From Kiritimatiellia bacterium (GTDB taxonomy: Bacteria; Verrucomicrobiota; Kiritimatiellia; RFP12; UBA1067), in NCBI GenBank assembly GCA_024405395.1, contig JAKSOW010000013.1, positions 1 to 43,713 of the forward strand: 43,713 nucleotides of DNA, read 5' to 3'. The notes beneath the pieces are model-generated. The model had not been told where the DNA came from. It did not search any database and worked only from the letters and a program-made list of their open reading frames with translations. The position numbers and the translations under genes were made by a program. Within the stretch, counting starts at the first letter, position 1, and each line of letters starts with the position of its first letter. Shown piece by piece: positions 13,881-21,499 of this stretch.

Positions 13881-16115
13881 TCAGCGATCCTGAAGCACGG
13901 GCAGGACGGAAGTGATCTGGAAGCTATGCGCGCGATCAAGCGACGTGGGGTTGAGCCAACGGCCGGTGCAGAGGTTGATCTCGACGAGACGGCGCAGATC
14001 AGGCCGCATCCCCTTCTGACGCGGCGGCACCTGCGGCCAGTGGCTGAAGTAGCGCAGCTTGTCGAAGTCGAGCCGTATCGGCGTACCCTCGGGCGTAAAT
14101 GTGACATCCGTGCCCCACACCTGGCCATCCTCGAACTTGAACGCCACTTCCACGGGTTCGGGATAGGCGGTGGCGGAACGGCCGGATAGGATCACGGCAA
14201 CGGCTTCAGGCGCGTCCGGGAACAAGGCGGCCCAGAGCTTGCCCTTTGACGAAACGCGCGACGAGATGGTGTTGCGGTCGACGAAATTGTCCACTCGGTA
14301 ACGGCAGGCCTCGACGCCGTCCTTCTCCTTGACCAGCCAGCCGCCGGCACAGGCCGCGACCGTGCGGTCGAAGAAATTCCATTGGTCCGCCGTGGTGGCG
14401 CGCGTGCGGGCCTCGGCCACGATATCCTCCCATGTGGGCGGCCAACGCCGCCAGGACGGATCGGGCTTGTCCGCAGCCGGCGCCCAATAGGTCGGCAGGT
14501 CATAGGCCTGTCCCTTGGCGACGTCAGCACCCGAAAGGCCCTCGCGCGTCAGAACATAATCGCCCGGCATCACACGAAACCGCCCCGCAACGGCCGTCCC
14601 CGCCAAGCTCGCATCGCCCTGACGCCGCACGTCAAAACGTTCGCCCAGATCCGGCAGCGCCACCGTGAACGCGACCTCATCCGGCAGTATCGCCACTTTC
14701 GGACAGGGCAAGCCCGTGTGCGGATCGGCAATCGGCAGCACGCTTGGGAAAACCTGCAGCCGCCACACGCCGGCAGACACCTTATCCAGGAAGTAGGCTC
14801 CCGTTCCTTCGGAGGCCACCACGGACGACTTGCCGCAGCCCCACACGCGCTGCAGCTTCGTCGGATCTGGCGGCGGCGTCAGGGGACGCGCCGAATAGAG
14901 GTAATCCGTTTCCGTGGCCATCTCCGAGAGATCGGCGGCCACGTTGACGCGGAACGGCGGGAACAGGATTTCCGCATCATTGGGCGTAAAGGTCCCGCCA
15001 CGTGGCAGGCGGCGAAACGCCTCGGCGGCAATCGCCAGCGAAATGGCCTTGGCCGGGGTGTAGATCAAATGCATATAATGCGTCTTGTAGCACGGATTGT
15101 CGGGGGCGACCGGCGTGCTCTCGTACTGGAACTGAGTTGCGCTCTGCACGCCGCAGCTGCGGAACATCTTGGCCATGGCGGGATACATGTAGGCACCCGT
15201 CATGTCTGCGGCGTCAAATTCGTAGACGATTTTCGCCAGGCGCGCCAGATGGGGATCGGCCGTGTCGATGTGGCAGGTCTTCACCTTCCCCAGCTGCGGA
15301 CCTTCCAGCGCATGGCCGGCACGCAGGCCCGTGCAGTAGCATACGGCCGAGACGCCGTCCGTCTTGAGGAACGGCACACAGGCGGCGCCGCTTTTCTGGT
15401 TCCACAAGGCGCTGTAGAACACGGGCTTGGTGGTGCCGCTGCGGCGAATGCCCTCCAGGAGGGCGTTCGCATAGGCCGCAATCTGCTCCCCGGTGTAGCC
15501 TTCGGGATAGGCCGGCTCATTTATCAGCTCAAAGCAGAGAACCGCCGGATCATCGGCGTAACGAAGCCCCGTGAAGCGGTTCACATGGCGCGCAAAGGCC
15601 TCCTCGTAACGCTGTTGAATCGCGATCAACTGAGGTTCAGACGCCAAACGGGCGCGATTGGCGGCAGAACTGAAGCCATTTGTGGCGACATCCCGCTGCA
15701 GACCCCATCCGGCAATGGGCGTCAAAACCGTCCACATGCCGTTGGACGCGCACTCGGCAATGAGGTAGTCCAGGAGCTCCAGCCGATGATTGTCGATGAG
15801 ATTGCCCTGCCGATCCGAGATTTCCCGGTCAAAGCAGTGCAGACGCACCGCGTTGAAGCCCAAACGGCGCAAATGTGCCACATCGCGGCGGATGACGTCC
15901 TTGTGGTCGAAACCGCGCTTGGCGGTTTCCTCGTACTCGACATGGAACGGCGTGTAGTAGTTCACGCCGAACACCGCCACTTCGCTGCCGTCGTCAGCCC
16001 AGCGCAGCACGCCATCACCACGATGCACTGCCGTGCGATTCGCCACTGGCGCGGCCTGCAGTCCCAAGGAGAGCCCGGCAACCCCAATCGCCAAAAGTCT
16101 CAACACACCTGTCAT
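13881..16115 (-). CDS. Secreted GH5-like glycosidase
   Basis: This 744-aa exported protein has a signal peptide (MTGVLRLLAIGVAGLSLGL). The TIM barrel begins at VFGVNYYTPFH and contains LRRLGFNAVRLHCF, a typical GH5 strand. CFELINEPAYP gives acid/base Glu200 after Asn199, and KIVYEFDAAD gives a likely nucleophile Glu299. After about residue 400 a C-terminal beta-rich region follows and is not identified. The ATG at 16115 follows AAAGGA; the upstream in-frame ATG at 16148 overlaps the previous gene and lacks a ribosome site. It lies 29 nt behind the GH42-like gene, so both are one operon. The substrate is unknown; a beta-mannan or beta-glucan would be typical for the fold. Confidence 0.8.
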   Translation of the reverse strand: MTGVLRLLAIGVAGLSLGLQAAPVANRTAVHRGDGVLRWADDGSEVAVFGVNYYTPFHVEYEETAKRGFDHKDVIRRDVAHLRRLGFNAVRLHCFDREISDRQGNLIDNHRLELLDYLIAECASNGMWTVLTPIAGWGLQRDVATNGFSSAANRARLASEPQLIAIQQRYEEAFARHVNRFTGLRYADDPAVLCFELINEPAYPEGYTGEQIAAYANALLEGIRRSGTTKPVFYSALWNQKSGAACVPFLKTDGVSAVCYCTGLRAGHALEGPQLGKVKTCHIDTADPHLARLAKIVYEFDAADMTGAYMYPAMAKMFRSCGVQSATQFQYESTPVAPDNPCYKTHYMHLIYTPAKAISLAIAAEAFRRLPRGGTFTPNDAEILFPPFRVNVAADLSEMATETDYLYSARPLTPPPDPTKLQRVWGCGKSSVVASEGTGAYFLDKVSAGVWRLQVFPSVLPIADPHTGLPCPKVAILPDEVAFTVALPDLGERFDVRRQGDASLAGTAVAGRFRVMPGDYVLTREGLSGADVAKGQAYDLPTYWAPAADKPDPSWRRWPPTWEDIVAEARTRATTADQWNFFDRTVAACAGGWLVKEKDGVEACRYRVDNFVDRNTISSRVSSKGKLWAALFPDAPEAVAVILSGRSATAYPEPVEVAFKFEDGQVWGTDVTFTPEGTPIRLDFDKLRYFSHWPQVPPRQKGMRPDLRRLVEINLCTGRWLNPTSLDRAHSFQITSVLPVLQDR

Positions 16116-16144
16116 GATCCGTTCCTTTCGCACAGTCCTGTGCC

Positions 16145-19100
16145 TCAATAGCCCTCATAATCCAAACGCAGCAAGCGCGTCTGCGGAGATTCCAGCGTCA
16201 ACTCAAACGAAGCGCCCTTCGCCACGGGCGCCCCCGTGAACAGATCCGTCACCCGTGCCGGCTTCGGCAGCCGGATGGTCTCGGTACGCCGCCCGTCATA
16301 TCCATTGTGCACCATCAGCAGACGATTGTCCGCGGCCAGCACGATCGGCGCGGACGCGTACAGGTGCACACCGGCGAAACGCGCCAAGTTGACAAGGGCG
16401 GCCAGACTGTAATTGGGCACGCCGCACCACACCGACCTCCAGTCGCCCATGTCTTTGGCGCAATAGGCCACCTTGCCGTCCGCATAGTGCCCACTGGGCT
16501 GTGCGGACGCGTCATCGGCGTAGAACACCGGCGACATCTCGCGTGGCGCAAAGGTCTTATCAAGTCCGCCCCAGGTGGTCGTCGTCAGGAGCTGGCCGCC
16601 CAATCCCCGTCCCAGCGGCGTCTCGGGCACATCGAAGGTGAACTCGGGGATCTCGCATACGCCCTTCTTGATCTTCAGGTCAATGCCGCAGAGTCTGGAC
16701 GCGGCCTCGACGCTCAGCCCCTGATCGGTGGCATAGCCGGGCGCATGGAACCAGGCCAAGGTGCGGCCCCTCCCCTTCAGACGCGCGATCGCCTCGCGTT
16801 CGGCCGTCGTGAAATAGGTGGGGTTCACAAAGATGTAGAGCTTGTAGTCCGGCAGATTGGGGCGGCAGAGGTCGCCGGAAAGGAGTTCGTCATAGGGTGC
16901 GCCAAGCAACGGCAGGCCCTCACGCAGCATCAACTCGGTGACAAGGCCCTTGTAGTGCGGATTCATCCGGTTGACGTCTTCGTAGCGCGGGCTGTTGAGG
17001 CTCGTCACCACGGCGATTTCCGCGACGTTCTGCCGCTTCGTCTGTAGTGTCTGCAGCGCACGCAACGTGTCGCGGATGGGCGTGACGACCTCGGGCATGG
17101 TGTACCAGGGCAGCCGCTCCTGTTCGAAACTGCTCCACGGCGAAATGGACATGTCGGAAATCCACGCCCCCGCATTGCGAATCCACTGGTGCGCAAAATC
17201 CCGTGCGTACACGGCCGCGCTTTCATGTTGGCTGCGGTGCCGCCCATGGCGCAGATAGCCGCTGCCGAGCGTGCGGTGGTCGTGATCGAAGAGGAACAGC
17301 TTGCCATGGAGCTCAACGTCCTTCAGCGGCTGATAGACCTGCATCGAACAGCCGGCTTCACGCGTATTGTAGGGCTGCGCCTGCACAAAGGCATCGATGT
17401 TCGGATCGTCCAGCACCGACTCGAAGTCGCTGTTGCTGCTGTGCAGCTGTTCCCCCCACGAGGCGGAAAGATAAGACTTCACGGCGCCATAATGCGCCAA
17501 CACGAGGGCCTTGTTGCCGCTCTCGCGCTTGAAGACGGCCCCCGTTCGGCTCAACCAGCGGCTGAGCATCGAGGGGAAGAACTCGAGATAGTCGCGTACC
17601 GACTGCGTCCGCGCAGGATCACGGAAAGCGCCCTTGGGGAAATCCTCGCGCAGGATTTCGGCAGGCTCCACGCGCGCCGTGTCAAAGTCCACCAGCCCAT
17701 TCTGCCAGGCGGCGCGCAGTTTGGCCACGTCGTTCGCGTACTTTCGCCTCAGAAACGCACGAAACAGCTGCAATGCCCCCGGATGGTAGTCGCCGAAGAC
17801 GAAATCCTCACGCCGCGTGATTTTTCGGTTGCCGCGCGTGCCGCCGATGAAGCCGTCGTTCTTGGTGCAGGTCCAGTAGTGATAGCCGATGACGCGTCCG
17901 GCATAGGGCTGCCGGGCGACAAAGCGGACCAGGCGGGCGGCAAAAGCCTCGGCCTGCCGCAGGTAAAGCTCGGATCCGAACGAGACCAGCTTCTCGGGAT
18001 TCACCTGGCCGTTCGCCAGACGCATCAGCTCCTCCGGATGCCGATCACACCATTGCGGCGAAGCCTTGGCCCGTTGACTGAGGATGAAATAGTTGCGGGG
18101 ATTGACGCGCAGCGCCATGCGGATGCGCCGATCAAACCATCTGATGCGCCTGTCCATCTCCTCTTCCGTCTCAAGCGGAAAGACATCCCGATTCTGCCAA
18201 TAGAGAATCTTGAGCCCATTCTCGCCAAAGGCCGCGATCCGTTCGGGGTCGGGATGCCCGTAGAAGCGGTTGAAGAAGGCCGGGTGCCAATTGCCGTTGA
18301 TGATGAATCCCCGCTGACCGGCGGCATTGTCGCCAATCTTCACCTCGTGTACGGGCGGCAGCATCTCGGGAAAGTCCGGACGCTCCACGTCGACGCTTCC
18401 CAGCACACGCTTGGGCATGGCAATGATCTGATTGGAACCGTCGGCAAGGGCCGTGATCAACAGATCGCTGCGGCCATGCGGCGTCCAGGGCGGCAGCTCC
18501 ATCTCCACCGACACGCGCCCCTGCGCATCCGGGCGAGCGTCCCAGCGCCCTGAGGCATAATCCGAACCTCCGCCCAGAATCGATCCGTACGGAACATTCT
18601 CATCCTCCAGGGCGTCCCGGTCGCTCAGTTCGATCATCAGTCCGTAGGGCACCGTATTCGGGGCGGCGGCAACGGAAAAGGACACCGTCACCCGATCACC
18701 CGGATGAAGCGGGGCGTCAGGCAGCTGCACACGCGAAAAGGTCACCTCGCCCCGTCCGCGCCCCCGCCCGATCTTCTGCGGCAGCAGATACTGTTCGGGG
18801 CCCAGCATCTCCAGCTCGAAGATCTTGGGCACCCCCACGGCCTCCGTAAGATCCAGACGCCACCGCGCGCTTTCGGCCTCAGGGAAAGTCGACTCTCCAC
18901 GTGCCCCCACAACCGGGACAACGGGCTGCCAGGTTCCCTTGGTCCAACGCGACAGCTTGGCCTGCTTCACCCCTTCGGTCTGCCACTTCGCCGTGTGGAT
19001 GCGTACCGGCTGCTGCCAGATCATCTCAAGAAAATGCGGGCCCTTCTCCTCCAACGGCTCCCAATGGGTGGAAGGCTTGCCATCCGCCACCATTGTGTAG

Positions 19101-19291
19101 TAGTTGGTCGTAACAGTGGCGACATATTTGGGGGTAGCGCGAAAACTTGACCCACGAAAACAGACAGGCGCCTGCAGCAGATTCACGGCCTCAGCCGCCC
19201 AGAGCCCCCAGGAAAGCCCCACCGCGACAAGGCCAACCAGCGAATGACGCACGCAACGGCCGATTGCGAATCTGAATGATTCCATGTACAT
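16145..19291 (-). CDS. Large secreted GH42-like beta-galactosidase-fold protein
   Basis: This 1048-aa protein starts at the ATG at 19291 (or the ATG at 19285). A signal peptide ends near WGLWAAEA. An N-terminal beta-sandwich with MVADGKPSTHWEP resembles F5/8-type carbohydrate-binding modules. The central region (NGNWHPAFFNRFYGHPDPE onward) follows the GH42 barrel plan, and the later part (IAEIAVVTSLNSP...YKLYIFVNPTYFT) resembles the GH42 amidotransferase-like trimerisation domain. The usual Asn-Glu acid/base is not obvious where expected (GYHYWTCTKNDG) and the nucleophile position reads FLFDHDH, so the chemistry may differ. Two AraR-like palindromes lie upstream. It heads the operon with the GH5-like gene. 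Confidence 0.72.
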   Translation of the reverse strand: MYMESFRFAIGRCVRHSLVGLVAVGLSWGLWAAEAVNLLQAPVCFRGSSFRATPKYVATVTTNYYTMVADGKPSTHWEPLEEKGPHFLEMIWQQPVRIHTAKWQTEGVKQAKLSRWTKGTWQPVVPVVGARGESTFPEAESARWRLDLTEAVGVPKIFELEMLGPEQYLLPQKIGRGRGRGEVTFSRVQLPDAPLHPGDRVTVSFSVAAAPNTVPYGLMIELSDRDALEDENVPYGSILGGGSDYASGRWDARPDAQGRVSVEMELPPWTPHGRSDLLITALADGSNQIIAMPKRVLGSVDVERPDFPEMLPPVHEVKIGDNAAGQRGFIINGNWHPAFFNRFYGHPDPERIAAFGENGLKILYWQNRDVFPLETEEEMDRRIRWFDRRIRMALRVNPRNYFILSQRAKASPQWCDRHPEELMRLANGQVNPEKLVSFGSELYLRQAEAFAARLVRFVARQPYAGRVIGYHYWTCTKNDGFIGGTRGNRKITRREDFVFGDYHPGALQLFRAFLRRKYANDVAKLRAAWQNGLVDFDTARVEPAEILREDFPKGAFRDPARTQSVRDYLEFFPSMLSRWLSRTGAVFKRESGNKALVLAHYGAVKSYLSASWGEQLHSSNSDFESVLDDPNIDAFVQAQPYNTREAGCSMQVYQPLKDVELHGKLFLFDHDHRTLGSGYLRHGRHRSQHESAAVYARDFAHQWIRNAGAWISDMSISPWSSFEQERLPWYTMPEVVTPIRDTLRALQTLQTKRQNVAEIAVVTSLNSPRYEDVNRMNPHYKGLVTELMLREGLPLLGAPYDELLSGDLCRPNLPDYKLYIFVNPTYFTTAEREAIARLKGRGRTLAWFHAPGYATDQGLSVEAASRLCGIDLKIKKGVCEIPEFTFDVPETPLGRGLGGQLLTTTTWGGLDKTFAPREMSPVFYADDASAQPSGHYADGKVAYCAKDMGDWRSVWCGVPNYSLAALVNLARFAGVHLYASAPIVLAADNRLLMVHNGYDGRRTETIRLPKPARVTDLFTGAPVAKGASFELTLESPQTRLLRLDYEGY

Positions 19292-19298
19292 GGGCCCT

Positions 19299-19327
19299 AT
19301 TATACCTTTGTTTGAGACCCAATACAA
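19299..19327 (-). promoter_or_regulatory. Promoter of the GH42-like/GH5-like operon, abutting the start codon
   Basis: On the minus strand TTGTAT (19322-19327) and a perfect TATAAT (19299-19304) are exactly 17 bp apart. The ATG at 19291 follows after 7 nt, so the predicted transcript starts at or beside it. No Shine-Dalgarno sequence exists before either candidate ATG. Confidence 0.75.
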
Positions 19328-19344
19328 CCCAAGGCCATAAAATT

Positions 19345-19363
19345 ATCCGTTGTGCACACGGAT
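19345..19363. promoter_or_regulatory. Imperfect palindrome upstream of the -35 box
   Basis: ATCCGT (19345-19350) and ACGGAT (19358-19363) are inverted around TGTGCAC. It lies 18 bp upstream of the -35 box of the glycosidase operon. It resembles the two stronger palindromes further up but has a longer spacer, so it may be a separate or degenerate operator. Confidence 0.4.
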
Positions 19364-19388
19364 TTCTTCCTCAGTTATAGGACCTGAA

Positions 19389-19404
19389 ATTCGTGCGCAC
19401 GAAT
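19389..19404. promoter_or_regulatory. Operator-like perfect palindrome, copy 1
   Basis: ATTCGTGCGCACGAAT is a perfect 16-bp palindrome. It matches the plan of the Bacillus AraR operator (ATTTGTACGTACAAAT), differing only at symmetric positions. AraR binds through a GntR-type winged helix. The centre is 66 bp from copy 2. No regulator gene is present in the window. Confidence 0.65.
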
Positions 19405-19453
19405 CGATTTGCCGACTGGGGGGACTTCGCGAATCGACTGTAGGGGGAATGCA

Positions 19454-19471
19454 AATTCGTGCGCACGAATT
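19454..19471. promoter_or_regulatory. Operator-like perfect palindrome, copy 2
   Basis: AATTCGTGCGCACGAATT is an 18-bp perfect palindrome containing the same 16-bp core as copy 1. The two sites could bind dimers cooperatively or allow looping upstream of the glycosidase promoter. Confidence 0.65.
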
Positions 19472-19484
19472 ACCGAATTGGTCG

Positions 19485-19650
19485 TAGCAACTTACTGGAT
19501 ATCGGGAAGGCCTCAGTGCACTCGTCCTTGGCGGCAAATGCCTTCCTCCGTTGGCGTATGTGACGCCTCCTGGCATAAAACGCCACGCAGATCAAGCTAT
19601 CTTAGATTTCATACACTTGCATGGAGATTTTCAGCATTACAGCATCTTGA
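19485..19650. other. Part of a gene-free stretch between operators and repeat array
   Basis: Together with the features around it, this belongs to a 590-bp gene-free region (19328-19917). No coding sequence was supported on either strand here, and apart from a weak 6-bp inverted repeat (TGGCGT with ACGCCA) nothing stands out. The piece at 19785-19894, between the repeat array and the murJ terminator, also shows nothing. Confidence 0.5.
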
Positions 19651-19784
19651 CGATTCACCGAAAGTTCACCGGGAATTCACATTCGATTCACCTCCGATTC
19701 ACCGGGGATTCACAAAAAACAGACGATTCTTGTGAATCGCTGGTGAATCGAATGTGAATTCCCGGTGAACTTTCGGTGAATCTA
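19651..19784. repeat. Array of 11-bp TTCACC units forming a 41-bp perfect inverted repeat
   Basis: Six 11-bp units of the form CGATTCACCGA occupy 19651-19716. Five complementary units such as TGGTGAATCGA occupy 19730-19784. The arms 19652-19692 and 19742-19782 are perfect 41-bp inverted copies. A nested 9-bp pair (GATTCACAA at 19707, TTGTGAATC at 19730) lies within the 49-nt spacer. TTCAC occurs once per 11 bp throughout the left half. It could form a cruciform in DNA or a very long hairpin in RNA. It is not followed by a T tract and is not near enough to a stop codon to be a plain terminator. Confidence 0.93.
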
Positions 19785-19894
19785 CAAAACGGCCTAACGA
19801 CCATTTCCGAACAACATAGACACAAAGTGGGAGATATGAATGTTCCTCCGCAAACTTTCCTCATTCACCTCGCGCACGCAGATCAGAACACGGC

Positions 19895-19937
19895 AAAAGC
19901 GCTCTTCCCGCCAGTGTTTATCGTCTGGCAAGAGCGC
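19895..19937 (-). terminator. Terminator overlapping the end of murJ
   Basis: On the minus strand GCGCTCTT and GCCAG pair with CTGGC and AAGAGCGC (19899-19937) around a 10-nt loop, with a 3-nt bulge in one arm. Four T residues follow (19895-19898). The murJ stop codon (19918-19920) falls in the loop, so the coding end and the terminator share sequence. Confidence 0.7.
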
Positions 19938-21498
19938 CACGGCGGCGCAGGCGGAAGCCGCGCATCTCAGGGAGCAGCAGCCACGTGAGCACGAAATACA
20001 CGAGACCGCCTGTTGGTATAAGCACCAGAAGCGCCAAGATGGAATTCGCCCCCAACCAGGGACGCACCACCGCGAGGCAGCCGCCCATCATAAGCGCCGA
20101 AGAGAGAATCAGCGCAACCGGTCTGGTCAGGCTGCGGAAACCCAGTTCACCATTCTTGCGCACGGCCGCCAGACCCAACCAGAGGCAACTGGCGCCGGCA
20201 CAGAGCACCGTTGACGCAGCCAGGCCCACATGGCGCCACTCGATGGGCAGGCAGACAACGGCGAGAATGTTGAGCGTGGCGTTGAGGAAAACGGCGCACG
20301 TGGACACCTTGAGCGGCGTCTTCATGTCGTTCTGAGCCTGGAACCACGGCACCAGGGACTTTTGCAGTCCGAAAAAGCCCAGTCCCAGCGCATAGCACGC
20401 CACCGCACGCGCAACACGTGTGGTGGCCATGGCGTCAAAGGCGCCCCCCTTGTAGATGGCGGCGGTCACATCGGGTGCCAAGACCCCCAATCCGACGGCT
20501 GCCGGCAACATCACGAAAAGCATATTGCGCGTGGAACCGGAAAAGGCCTCGCGCGCCCCCGCCAGATCGTCTTTGGCGAACAGCCCCGCGAAAGTCGGCA
20601 GGAGCACGGTGCCAAAAGCGACGCCAACCACGCCGAGCGGCAGGTCCATCAGCCGTTCCGCATACCCCACCACGCCGGCCGCCCAGGGGGCCGCGCACTG
20701 CGCCAGCACCTGGTCCAGCGCATAGTTGATCTGCACGGCGCCGGCGCCCAGCGCCGCCAGAAGCGTGTTGCGCCAAACCCGTCTGGTATTCTCGTCAAAC
20801 CAGCCGGTGAAGGTGAACCCGGGGCGAATGCCCTGGCGACGCATGCAGAAGAACATGAACCCCATCTGCAGACCGCCCGCCGCCAGGATGGCCGCGGCCA
20901 CACGCTGCACGCGGGTGGCCAAATCAAGATCCGCGCCGAAAAACGCCAGATAGCCCAACGCGAGGATCCACCCCACATTGAGCAGGCATGGCATCAGCGA
21001 CGGGGCCGCAAACCTGCCCATCGCATTGAGCACGCCCATGCCAAAGGCCGCGCCGCAGATGAAGAGCATGTAGGGCAGCAGAATCTGCGTTGTCTTCAGG
21101 GTGAGGACAAAGCGTTGTCCCGAGACGTCGGGAGCCCCGCCCCCCTCGGATGCGGCCAACCAGGCTGAAAGTCCCACAAGCCCCAGGCAGATGATCGTCC
21201 CCACCATCAGCAGCATCATGCTGAGCACGGCCCGCGCCAGACGTTCAGCCTTTTCGCGTCCGACCGTCTCGAGTTCGCCCTTGAACACGGGAACAAATGC
21301 GGCGGTGAGCGCCCCTTCTCCAAACAGCTTCCGCGCCATGTTGGGGATCGCAAAGGCCAGCGCAAAGGCGCTCTGCTCCCAGCCAGCGCCAATCAGACGT
21401 GACTGCAGCATCTCGCGCCCAAGGCCCAGCACGCGCGAAAGCGCCGTGGCCGCCCCCACGACGGCCGTGGAACGCAGAATGGAACCCGCCTTGGCCAT
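19918..21498 (-). CDS. murJ: Lipid II flippase MurJ (MviN)
   Basis: This 526-aa polytopic inner-membrane protein moves lipid II across the membrane for peptidoglycan synthesis. The family N-terminus is clear (ILRSTAVVGAATALSRVLGLGREM), with FAIPNMARKLFGEGALTAAFVPVF next (the FxxPNxxRRLFxEGAxxxAFVPV signature), and about fourteen hydrophobic segments. The ATG at 21498 follows AAGGTG and lies 1 nt after the lpxK stop. The longer frame to 21675 only antisenses lpxK. It is the last gene of the tetR-led operon. Confidence 0.94.
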   Translation of the reverse strand: MAKAGSILRSTAVVGAATALSRVLGLGREMLQSRLIGAGWEQSAFALAFAIPNMARKLFGEGALTAAFVPVFKGELETVGREKAERLARAVLSMMLLMVGTIICLGLVGLSAWLAASEGGGAPDVSGQRFVLTLKTTQILLPYMLFICGAAFGMGVLNAMGRFAAPSLMPCLLNVGWILALGYLAFFGADLDLATRVQRVAAAILAAGGLQMGFMFFCMRRQGIRPGFTFTGWFDENTRRVWRNTLLAALGAGAVQINYALDQVLAQCAAPWAAGVVGYAERLMDLPLGVVGVAFGTVLLPTFAGLFAKDDLAGAREAFSGSTRNMLFVMLPAAVGLGVLAPDVTAAIYKGGAFDAMATTRVARAVACYALGLGFFGLQKSLVPWFQAQNDMKTPLKVSTCAVFLNATLNILAVVCLPIEWRHVGLAASTVLCAGASCLWLGLAAVRKNGELGFRSLTRPVALILSSALMMGGCLAVVRPWLGANSILALLVLIPTGGLVYFVLTWLLLPEMRGFRLRRRGALARR

Positions 21499-21499
21499 A

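Noticed and set aside
13823-14128. N-terminal extension of the 119-aa protein
   Set aside because: It is antisense to the end of the GH5-like gene, Arg/Ser/Cys-rich, and contains the promoter TATAAT.
14382-16151. Plus-strand open frame of 589 codons opposite the GH5-like gene
   Set aside because: Antisense to a gene with signal peptide and both catalytic glutamates; no family resemblance.
19311-19321. TTTGAGACCCA matching the 22-bp repeat core at 1355-1442
   Set aside because: A single 11-mer in the -35/-10 spacer region could be chance; no inverted partner or array was found, so it is only mentioned, not called as a mobile element.
19409-19757. Two plus-strand open frames giving 11-residue peptide repeats
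   Set aside because: The repeats arise because an 11-nt period yields an 11-residue period in any frame; operators and inverted repeat lie within, and no start signals exist.
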